Source: Aquisphaera giovannonii (lineage in GTDB: Bacteria; Planctomycetota; Planctomycetia; Isosphaerales; Isosphaeraceae). From it: a DNA stretch of 64,000 nucleotides. Below, piece by piece: positions 9,801 to 16,411 of this stretch. Positions within the stretch are counted from its first letter, which is position 1. Each line of letters starts with the position of its first letter. The position numbers were made by a program, and so were the translations under genes. Where the stretch lies: positions 9,300,001-9,364,000 of the forward strand of contig NZ_CP042997.1 of the NCBI RefSeq assembly GCF_008087625.1. The letters run 5' to 3'. The notes under the pieces are model-generated. The model ran no database searches. It saw nothing but the letters and a program-made list of their open reading frames with translations, and was not told the DNA's origin.

Positions 9801-11680
9801 TCGACGTCAGATCGGTCGCGTTCAGCCCCGACGGGCGACTTGCGCTCACCGGGAGCTTCGACGGCACGGCCCGGCTCTGGGACGTCGAGACGGGCGACGA
9901 GCCCAGGACGCTCACTCATCCGGAGGCGGTCGAGGATGTCGCCTTCAGCCACGACGGGAGCACCTTCGCGACCGCGTGCAAGGACGGCAAGGCGCGGATC
10001 TGGGACGCGACGAGCCTGGAGCTGCGCGGGGAGCTCGCCCACGCGGAGCCCGTCATGTGCCTGGCGTTCTCCCGGGATGGGAACACCCTCCTGACGGGCG
10101 TCTACGAGGGGTGGGCTTACCTCTGGGACATCGGCACCGGGCGGCAGCTCTGCCCGCGCCTGGAGCACGGGGACTGGATCCGGGCCGTCGCCTTCACCGC
10201 CGACGGGCGGCATGCGGTGACCGCGTGCTGGGACACGCGCGTGCGGACCTGGGACGCCCGGACGGGGGCGCCGTCCGGCCTGCCGATCGTGACGAACAAC
10301 TCGTCCATCATGGCCATGGCCGTGAGCGACGAGGATCGCACGGTCCTGGTGGGCGGCATGGACGGCTACGCACGCCGGTGGTCCCTCGAGACCGGCGAGT
10401 TGATCCGCGAGTACGGCCCTCATCGGGGGGCAGTCTACGCGGTCGCCGTCAGGCCCGACGATCGCACGCGGGTGGTGACCGGCTCCAATGACGGCTCGGT
10501 GCGGGAGTGGGAATCCGGCACGGGCCGTCCCCTCGGCACGCTCTGCAGGCATTCCGGGTGGGTCACTTCGCTGGCATTCCACCCGAAGGAGCCCATCCTG
10601 CTCACGGGGAGCGGAGACCGGACGGCGCGGCTCTGGGACCTGACCCCGGTCCGCGAGGCCCTGGCGACGATGCCGCACTCCGCCGCGGTCAGGAACGCCC
10701 TTTTCTCGCCGGATCGGACCGCCGTGCTCACCGTCGGAGAGGACAAGAAGGCCCACTCCTGGGACATCTCGCAAGGGATCCCGCGGGACCGATCGGGCCC
10801 GGTCGGCGGGCCGGCGATGGACCTGGCACTGGATCGATCGTGGAACGTCATCGCCGTCGCCGCCGGGAACGACGTGCGATTCCTGGATGCTCGGACCCTG
10901 GAGTCGTCCGGGGCGTCGCTCTCGCACGGGGGCTCGGTCATCTCCCTGGCGATGAGTCGGGACGGGGCCCGCGTCGTGACCGCATGTTTCGACCAGATCC
11001 TTCGCGTCTGGGACGTCGAGGCCCGCGCGTGCGTCGCCGAGAGGAGGATGGAACACTATGCCGGCGACGTCGCCATGCACCCGGACGGGAAGAGCTTCCT
11101 GGTGAACCTCGCGAACGTGGTGAAGCGGCTCGATGCCGCGACCCTCCTGCCCGTCGGCCCGGACCTCGTCCACCCGGCGAACACCTTCGACATCGCCTGC
11201 CATCCCGACGGGCGGACCATCGCGACCGCGTGCGCCGCCAGGAAGGCGTACATCTGGAAGGCCGGCCCCGGGGGGCATACCCCGCTGAGCTTGCCTCACC
11301 CGGCGGACGTCCTGGGCGTCGCCTTCAGCCCGGATGGCGACCTGCTCTTGACGGGCTGCTTCGACAATTCGGCACGCCTCTGGGATGTCTCGACCGGGAA
11401 GCCCATCGGCAAGCCGTTCCGCCACGAGGCCGGGGTCCTCTCCGTCTGCTTCAGCCCCGACGGGGCGACCGTACTCACGACGAGCTTCGACAAGACCGCC
11501 CGGCTGTGGAAGGTCCCGAACCGGACGCTCGACGGGTCGCCCGATGAGGTTGTATCCTGGGTCGAGGGCCTGACCGGGCTGGAATTTCGGGGCGAAGGTG
11601 ACCTGCGGGTGCTCGACGACGAGCCCTGGAAGCATCTGCAATCTCGCATCCCGGAGGAACTCCGGGCCGGCGATCGGTGA
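6878..11680 (+). CDS. CHAT protease-STAND NTPase-TM-WD40 repeat protein
   Basis: This 1600-residue multidomain protein has four parts. The N-terminal part (about 1-370) ends in a CHAT (caspase-HetF-associated with TPRs) domain, with His241 in YWLGHAT and Cys282 in LNACRTAE as the likely catalytic dyad. A STAND-type NTPase (nSTAND1-like, about 410-850) follows, with Walker A GESGLGKSS (Lys459) and Walker B LVLDQAEE (Asp575). A membrane segment lies at about 858-880. WD40 repeats (about 970-1570) follow, many with VAFSPDG or LWD signatures. By family knowledge the WD40 repeats sense a ligand, the NTPase switches state and the protease cleaves a target. The presence of all modules in one chain is seen; regulated proteolysis or cell suicide is inference. 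The start at 6878 is the first ATG of the frame in this context. Confidence 0.92.
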   Translation: MSEIVCQVDNRADAVELVWSAGGGFFEPYAISGTQLAELRAEARKARDALERLVLAHNEAGSGPPPWEPSFDLATAGFRLYRKLLPGGDRTALKVRGWLAGLRARPGPGPLGLEVVVEERAADPATFLGVPWNLVYDEDPDDREEAFRTGGSAERWRPFWAIRYALTTGRRVEPWQRAPAWDEPRVLAVIDPTVYEALREDQRRRLDAFLAGGRVARAGSLKELRASLKGGYPRLLYWLGHATPEHLRLGPGEPIRPGQLRDALDVDDRERPDGMLAFLNACRTAESGSGESFLNVLHSFGFTGAIATERQTIDNFANEFGLDFLEGFLRDGKPLGELLHELRLKSAPLGLLYGAHCPPEIRVRRRDEPAGAAGPAIRESGRVAGVSLDAGAPAIEAGPVRGSAPADLPERPYRSLACYDEPHRALFTGRDADVVRFAATLDRPDTRIMVLHGESGLGKSSFLRAGLIPYLERDCVGYRFFRRPDGSPLIVQAARDLVGQLAQALLDASAAPLRYDTPDGDELVVDLRPAIDEALGAPADQPGLREALRRDVHLLANLLARMAGRLPHALVLVLDQAEEVFTLVRPDEPEEVAARDHALRMLQRAVDVRADVKLIVSLRTEYYGRLLDHLRAGRRDLVGVRDDLLRDFGRAALVEAITRPTSEESLAGGGPSPREAYGFRYAKGVPERIAGGVLALRSENQDSVLPLVQVICTQLFERLAGPPGAERVITGEDLDAIGGVDGGLKAFAEGALARTLRLSPGDRRAFRGLFSQLYLRQPDGTLSTRMIAREDLERQWGRPAPFAGLLEAARSARLLREDQLRLQGDEPRGYIRLGHDALAKVAAAWDDDLKRRGRRRKLLAAVAGSLALAGIMSVLALAAWQSSLVAEDRRLEALRNAAVAEGSRRQAQLTAANLTLDRGLSLCEQDDVAGGLSWMAHSLKIVPRDAPAVEGVIRANLRAWIPHLPRLRHIFPHGLDVRSVAFSPDGRLALTGSFDGTARLWDVETGDEPRTLTHPEAVEDVAFSHDGSTFATACKDGKARIWDATSLELRGELAHAEPVMCLAFSRDGNTLLTGVYEGWAYLWDIGTGRQLCPRLEHGDWIRAVAFTADGRHAVTACWDTRVRTWDARTGAPSGLPIVTNNSSIMAMAVSDEDRTVLVGGMDGYARRWSLETGELIREYGPHRGAVYAVAVRPDDRTRVVTGSNDGSVREWESGTGRPLGTLCRHSGWVTSLAFHPKEPILLTGSGDRTARLWDLTPVREALATMPHSAAVRNALFSPDRTAVLTVGEDKKAHSWDISQGIPRDRSGPVGGPAMDLALDRSWNVIAVAAGNDVRFLDARTLESSGASLSHGGSVISLAMSRDGARVVTACFDQILRVWDVEARACVAERRMEHYAGDVAMHPDGKSFLVNLANVVKRLDAATLLPVGPDLVHPANTFDIACHPDGRTIATACAARKAYIWKAGPGGHTPLSLPHPADVLGVAFSPDGDLLLTGCFDNSARLWDVSTGKPIGKPFRHEAGVLSVCFSPDGATVLTTSFDKTARLWKVPNRTLDGSPDEVVSWVEGLTGLEFRGEGDLRVLDDEPWKHLQSRIPEELRAGDR

Positions 11681-11863
11681 GGGCCGTCCCATGGGCCAGG
11701 GGCTCGTCTGCCGCGTGAGGACGTCCGACGACCCGGGCCGGCCCCGGCTCGAGTTCACGTGGTCGTGCGGCCCCGCTGATCTCCGGGCCATCCCGCAAGG
11801 ACCAAATTTCAGCAGCGTCGATGCCTGGCCGGCCGCACGCCCGCGACAGAGGCGTATCCCCAC

Positions 11864-12715
11864 ATGAAGCGCATCCGGATCATCCACGACACGGCCTATC
11901 ACTACAAAGTCCCGGTGACCTTCGGGCCGCACACGGCCCTGCTGCGGCCGAGGGAGGGGCACGACCTGCACATCGACAGCTCCACGCTGCTCATCGAGCC
12001 GGAGGCCTCGGTGCGGTGGTACCGGGACATCTACGGGAACTCGATCGCCATCCTCACGTTCCAGCAGCCCGGGGCGAAGCTGCACGTCCACAGCGAGATC
12101 GACGTGGACCTTTATGAAGACATGCCCATCGACTGCACGATCGACCCGGCGGCCCAGGAGTATCCGTTCCAGTACGACGCCGTCGACCAGGTCGAGATCA
12201 TGCCCTATCGCCTGCCGAGCTACCCGCACGACGGCCCGGCCGTCCAGAGGTGGCTTCGGGACCTGTACCGGCCGGGGCAGAAGGCGGACACGGCGACGCT
12301 CCTGGACCGGCTGAACACGCGGATCTTCGAGTCCTTCCGGTACGCCGAGCGGCACGAGATGGGGGTGCAGGTCCCCTGCCGGACGCTCGAGCTGGGGACC
12401 GGCTCGTGCCGGGATTTCGCGGTCTTCATGATGGAGGCGGCCCGGCACTGGGGGCTCGCCGCGAGGTTCGTCACGGGCTACATCCAGATGGCCGAGGGCC
12501 AGCACGGCTCGACCCACGCGTGGACCGAGGTCTACCTCCCCGGCGCCGGCTGGCGGGGCTTCGACCCGACCAACAACAAGCCGGCCGGCACCGAGCACAT
12601 CTCCGTCGCCGTCGCCCGCGCCCACGAGAAGGCCGCCCCCCTCTCCGGCACCTGGGAGGGCCCCGGCGACGCCTTCCGGCGGATGGAGGTCTCCGTGCAG
12701 GTGGTCGCGCGGTGA
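11864..12715 (+). CDS. Transglutaminase-like cysteine protease family protein
   Basis: This 283-residue protein has a bacterial transglutaminase N-terminal beta domain (about 1-85) and a transglutaminase-like core. The catalytic triad is Cys182 in GTGSCRDFA, His218 in GSTHAWTEV and Asp234 in RGFDPTNN. There is no signal peptide, so it is likely cytoplasmic. Bacterial members usually act as peptidases or amidohydrolases rather than cross-linkers, and their substrate is generally unknown. The gene follows the CHAT-STAND gene by 183 bases on the same strand. That gap shows no terminator, so read-through is possible but not demonstrated. Confidence 0.9.
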   Translation: MKRIRIIHDTAYHYKVPVTFGPHTALLRPREGHDLHIDSSTLLIEPEASVRWYRDIYGNSIAILTFQQPGAKLHVHSEIDVDLYEDMPIDCTIDPAAQEYPFQYDAVDQVEIMPYRLPSYPHDGPAVQRWLRDLYRPGQKADTATLLDRLNTRIFESFRYAERHEMGVQVPCRTLELGTGSCRDFAVFMMEAARHWGLAARFVTGYIQMAEGQHGSTHAWTEVYLPGAGWRGFDPTNNKPAGTEHISVAVARAHEKAAPLSGTWEGPGDAFRRMEVSVQVVAR

Positions 12716-12821
12716 GGGCCGCAACGGCCGAGTCCCCGGCACGGGACTCGCATGAGTCCCCCGGACGACGGGCCGGCCCCTCCGCCAGGCCGGCCCGACC
12801 CCGATCCCGGAAAGGTGCCCC

Positions 12822-13061
12822 GTGGCCAAATCCTCCGCCATCAAGGCCGGCGACCGCGTCCAGTGGGACTCCTCCCAGGGCAAGGTGACCGGCAAGGTGA
12901 AGAAGAAGCTCACCAGCCCGACCGACATCAAGGGCCACCACGTCGCCGCCTCCCCCGACAACCCGGAATACCTCGTCGAGAGCGAGAAGACCGGCGCCCA
13001 GGCCGCCCACAAGCCCGAGGAGCTGAAGAAGGCCCCGAAGAAGAAGGGGGCCAAATCATGA
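12822..13061 (+). CDS. DUF2945 (HVA1 TUDOR-like) small protein
   Basis: This 79-residue, lysine-rich protein matches the DUF2945/HVA1 pattern: an N-terminal KAGDRVQWDSS.GKVTGKV strand set, then SPTDIKGHHVAASPDNPEYLVES and a basic KKAPKKKGAK tail. The start is GTG at 12822, supported by a GGAAAGG ribosome-binding site just upstream. Its stop codon overlaps the start of the next gene by four bases (ATGA), so the two are translationally coupled. The fold resembles a small nucleic-acid or protein-binding barrel; no function is established. Confidence 0.85.
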   Translation: MAKSSAIKAGDRVQWDSSQGKVTGKVKKKLTSPTDIKGHHVAASPDNPEYLVESEKTGAQAAHKPEELKKAPKKKGAKS

Positions 13062-13435
13062 GCGGCAAGAAGTCCGACAGCCCGGACGAGCTCATCGCCG
13101 ACTTCAAGGACGCCGTGAACATGACCGCGAGCCAGATCGAGAAATGGCTCGACTCGGAGGACTCCAAGCGGGTCGGCTACAAGGACGAAGGCGGGGGCGA
13201 GTCCGTCGGCCACCACTCCGGCCGCCGGATCGTCGAGATCCTCGGCAAGAAGAAGGCCGACTACACCGACGACGACCTCAAGCACATGGCCAAGGTCGTC
13301 GGCTACGTCCACCGCCACCTCGCCCAGCGCCCCGACGGGGACGTCGAGGAGACGCCCTGGCGCTACTCGCTCATGAACTGGGGGCATGATCCCGCGAAGG
13401 ACAAGTCGGCCCACAAGGCGAAGGCGCGGGGGTGA
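13058..13435 (+). CDS. DUF3140 domain protein
   Basis: This 125-residue protein fits DUF3140: an N-terminal DELIADFKDAVNMTASQIEKWL helix, the SVGHHSGRRIVEIL stretch, then DDLKHMAKVVGYVHRHLAQRP and a WRYSLMNWGHDP ending. The ATG at 13058 overlaps the DUF2945 stop and is preferred to earlier in-frame starts. DUF2945 and DUF3140 genes are often neighbours in bacteria, sometimes in stress-related clusters, which supports the pairing. Molecular function is unknown. The basic C-terminus suggests nucleic-acid contact (inference). Confidence 0.85.
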   Translation: MSGKKSDSPDELIADFKDAVNMTASQIEKWLDSEDSKRVGYKDEGGGESVGHHSGRRIVEILGKKKADYTDDDLKHMAKVVGYVHRHLAQRPDGDVEETPWRYSLMNWGHDPAKDKSAHKAKARG

Positions 13436-13516
13436 GGGGCCGTCCCGAGGGCCCGCCGGGGCGGATCCGGGACCACCCGTGACTCTCGCCTGCTAGGGGC
13501 GAAGATCAACAAACAC

Positions 13517-13612
13517 TTCCCCCCTTACGAAGGGGGGATACAGGGGGGTGGATTCGACCGCCTCGGCCAACCCGATACACCCCCTCTATCTCCCCCTTGG
13601 TAAGGGGGAGAA
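13517..13612. repeat. Inverted repeat between convergent genes
   Basis: Two arms, about 13517-13552 and 13575-13612, are reverse complements with few mismatches. Each contains its own small hairpin of the type CCCCCTTACGAAGGGGG. The element sits between the stop of the DUF3140 gene (plus strand) and the stop of the DUF4432 gene (minus strand), so a bidirectional terminator role is reasonable. The motif is of a dispersed type common in planctomycete intergenic DNA. Confidence 0.65.
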
Positions 13613-13671
13613 CCGGATCGACTTCCCGACTCACCGGGGGGGCAACGAACGGGTCCATCGCGGACTCCCGC

Positions 13672-14877
13672 TCATCCCTCCGCCGCGAACGGCTCGCGGG
13701 GGGAGGGATGGACGACCGGGCGGGCCTGGGACTGGATGCGGTCCACCTCGGCCCGCGCCTCGGCGACGGCCTGAGCGCCGGCCAGGACCTCCAGGGTCGT
13801 CTCGGCGACGTGCCGGCCGTTTACCGGCAGCGTGACGACCCGGCCGCGGGCCTTCTCGAACGGCAGCGGGTTGGGGTAGTTGGTCGCCGGCTCCAGGCCG
13901 GTGACGTATCCGTCGCGGGCGCCCCCAGTGTTCTTCCAGAGGGTGAAGCACGGGAGCTGGTCCGGGCGGTAGCGCAGGGCGACGGCCCTGTCCCCGCCCC
14001 GGTTGCAGAGCATGGCCATCGTCCGGCCGGCCTCCGGGCCGGAGGGATGCGTCATCAGCTCGTGGAAGTAGACCTGCTCCGCGAAGCCGGGCTGCGGCGG
14101 GCCGTAGACCTCGTGGCCCTCGAGCCCCTCCACGGCGCGGGGATCCCGGGGCGTCACGGTCCTCGGCGGCGCGACGAAGCGGGAATCCTCCTGGAGGAAC
14201 GGGAAGCCGAAGTTCCAGTGGTACAGCACCTGCATGTCCACCGGCTGGTCCTTCAGGTTGACGAACTCGTCGCGGACCGTCAGGCGGTTGGAGCCGGGGG
14301 TCGTGGAGACCCGGGAGACCATCCGCACCGACGGGCCGAACAGGTGGGCCTCGGTGACGTGCCCTTCGACGACGATCTCGTGGGGAGGCTCCTCGCCCAC
14401 GTGCACCGCCAGGTACGACGCCGGGATGTTGGCGATCTTGCCGTGGAGGTTGTAGGTGGTGTTGCCCTCGGAGCCGTCGGCCTTCCTCGACTTCACCTCG
14501 AACGGGGCCCCGTTCCACGAGAGCCCGCAGCGGACGAGGAGCTCGTCGAAGCCGTCCAGCCAGCCGAGCCCGCCATGGGCGGCGAGGTTGACGAACGCCG
14601 GGTTCACGGGCCCGTCGGCCACCGGCGAGTCCCAGCCCAGGCGGTCGCCGTCGAACGAGCCCTTCCAGATGCCCATGCCGCGGGTCGGGATGATGGAGAA
14701 CGACAGTCGGCCGTTGTCCACCTCGACGAGGTCCACGCCGTCCCGGCGGCCGCCGCGGAGCCGCCGCTTGCGGACCGAGAACCGGCGGCCGCCCGCGAGG
14801 CCCAGGGCCTGGGCATCGGTCGCGAAGCCCTCGACCCAGAGGTCGCGGGACAGGTCGGTCAGGACGAACGTCGCCAT
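13672..14877 (-). CDS. DUF4432 family aldose-1-epimerase-like protein
   Basis: This 401-residue protein shows the galactose-mutarotase-like pattern of DUF4432: an early PTRGMGIWKG motif, NAAHGGLGWLDGFDELL-type text with a conserved WLDGFDE, LHGKIANIPA, LYHWNFGFPFL and HELMTHPSG. These are regions where the fold's sugar-binding His and acidic residues lie. No signal peptide is present. The likely role is handling a sugar or sugar acid in the cytoplasm, but the substrate is not known. ATG at 14877 is preferred; upstream extension to 15012 in the same frame is low-complexity Ala/Arg/Pro. Confidence 0.85.
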   Translation of the reverse strand: MATFVLTDLSRDLWVEGFATDAQALGLAGGRRFSVRKRRLRGGRRDGVDLVEVDNGRLSFSIIPTRGMGIWKGSFDGDRLGWDSPVADGPVNPAFVNLAAHGGLGWLDGFDELLVRCGLSWNGAPFEVKSRKADGSEGNTTYNLHGKIANIPASYLAVHVGEEPPHEIVVEGHVTEAHLFGPSVRMVSRVSTTPGSNRLTVRDEFVNLKDQPVDMQVLYHWNFGFPFLQEDSRFVAPPRTVTPRDPRAVEGLEGHEVYGPPQPGFAEQVYFHELMTHPSGPEAGRTMAMLCNRGGDRAVALRYRPDQLPCFTLWKNTGGARDGYVTGLEPATNYPNPLPFEKARGRVVTLPVNGRHVAETTLEVLAGAQAVAEARAEVDRIQSQARPVVHPSPREPFAAEG

Positions 14878-15172
14878 CGCTGGTAGCCCTCGCACTCGCC
14901 GCGGCCTGGAGGGCGGCGGGCGCCCCGCCGCCCGCGACGCCGGCGCGGCCCCCCGCGCCCTCGCGGCCCGGTCGTCGCCCTCAAGGATGCGCCGCGGGCC
15001 GGCCCGAAACAATGCCCTGCCCCGCCGGCGGAAATCCGGATCGCCCCGGTGGCGGGCGGCCCTGGATCTGCCTATCTTACTGTCAGAGAATCATGTCTGG
15101 GGCGCCCACCGTTCGACGCGCCCCGTCCCTGGGGCATCCACAGGTTCCTCTCCCACGGAGCGAGGCGGCTTT

Positions 15173-16330
15173 ATGAGAGCGATCCCCCTGAGCCTGGCGG
15201 CCATCGGACTGGCCGGCATCGCGGCCGTCGCGGCGTCTCCCCGGGCCGGCGAGGCCCAACCCCCGGCGCAGCCCGCACCCCCGGCGGCCCGACAGGCCAC
15301 GAACCCGGCGTCGCCGGAGGCCCCGACGCAGCCGGCGGCCGCCCCGGCCCCCGCGGCCCCCGCGGCCCCGGCCTTCACGCCCGAGCAGAAGGCCGTGGCC
15401 GACGCCCTGGCGGCCTTCGTCAAGGCGTACAACAGCGGCGACACGAAGGCCCTGTCCGCGTTCTTCACCGAGGACCTCGTCCTCATCGACCCGGAGAACG
15501 ACGAGACCCGGGGCAAGGCGGCCGTCGGGGAGATGTACGCCGCGGCCTTCCGGGACAACGCCGGGCTGAAGCTGGAGTCCCGGGCCGACGAGGTCCGCTT
15601 CATCACGCCCGACGTCGCGCGCGTCGAGGGCGAATCCCGGATCTCCTCCGCCAACGGCGACGCCGCGGACTTCAACCGCTTCAGCGCGATCCTCGTCCGC
15701 AAGGCCGGCGCCTGGCAGGCGGCGGAGATCCGCGAGTTCGCCGCGGCCGCGGAGGACGTCTCCCCGTACGATCGGCTCCGCGACCTCGAGTGGATGGTCG
15801 GCCACTGGGTGGACGACGGCGGCGACGTCAGGGTCGAGGCCGACGTCGAGTGGGCCGACAACGCCAGCTTCCTGGTGCGGACGTACCACGTCCAGGTGGG
15901 CGGCGAGCAGGCCTCCTCCGGGACGATGTTCATCGGCTGGGACCCGCAATCCGGCCAGATCAAGTCCTGGAACTTCGACAGCGAGGGCGGCCACGGCGAG
16001 GGCTACTGGACCAAGACCTCGGACAAGGAGTGGGTCGTCAAGGCGACGGGCGTCCTCCGCGACGGCCGGCCCAGCTCGGCCACGCAGATCCACACGATCC
16101 TCAACAAGGACTCGGTGAAGACCGACTCCATCGACCGGATCATCGGCGGCCAGGTCGCGCCGGACATCACCGACGTCGTCATGGTCCGCAAGGCCCCCGC
16201 ACCCGGGGAGCCCGCCGAGGCCGGGGCGCCCGCCGCCGCGCCAACGCCCGCCCGCGCCGCGACCCCGGCGGCCCCGCCCCGCGCACCCGCGGCCCCTGCC
16301 GCGACCCCGGCGCCGGCGGCCCCCAGGTAA
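15173..16330 (+). CDS. Secreted SnoaL-like/DUF4440 family protein
   Basis: The product has 385 residues. A signal peptide (residues 1-28) is followed by a Pro/Ala-rich linker. A SnoaL-like (NTF2 fold, SgcJ/DUF4440-type) domain spans about 70-190, with FVKAYNSGDTKALSAFFTED and FSAILVRKAGAWQAAEIRE. A second beta domain (about 200-340) begins LEWMVGHWVDD, resembling a lipocalin-like DUF1579 unit. The tail is again Pro/Ala-rich. It is probably periplasmic or surface-located; ligand and reaction are unknown. ATG at 15173 is chosen because it opens the signal peptide. The next gene begins 81 bases downstream on the same strand. Confidence 0.82.
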   Translation: MRAIPLSLAAIGLAGIAAVAASPRAGEAQPPAQPAPPAARQATNPASPEAPTQPAAAPAPAAPAAPAFTPEQKAVADALAAFVKAYNSGDTKALSAFFTEDLVLIDPENDETRGKAAVGEMYAAAFRDNAGLKLESRADEVRFITPDVARVEGESRISSANGDAADFNRFSAILVRKAGAWQAAEIREFAAAAEDVSPYDRLRDLEWMVGHWVDDGGDVRVEADVEWADNASFLVRTYHVQVGGEQASSGTMFIGWDPQSGQIKSWNFDSEGGHGEGYWTKTSDKEWVVKATGVLRDGRPSSATQIHTILNKDSVKTDSIDRIIGGQVAPDITDVVMVRKAPAPGEPAEAGAPAAAPTPARAATPAAPPRAPAAPAATPAPAAPR

Positions 16331-16411
16331 GGGCGACTCGAACCGTCTCGATCGATCGATCCACCGGCGACCCCCAAACCGCCACGTCCGCCCGACGCCC
16401 GAGGACCTCCC

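Noticed and set aside
6644-13414. A 2256-codon open frame on the minus strand
   Set aside because: It lies antisense to the CHAT-STAND and transglutaminase genes, its text is low-complexity Arg/Pro/Gly, and it has no recognisable domain. It reflects GC-biased codons, not a gene.
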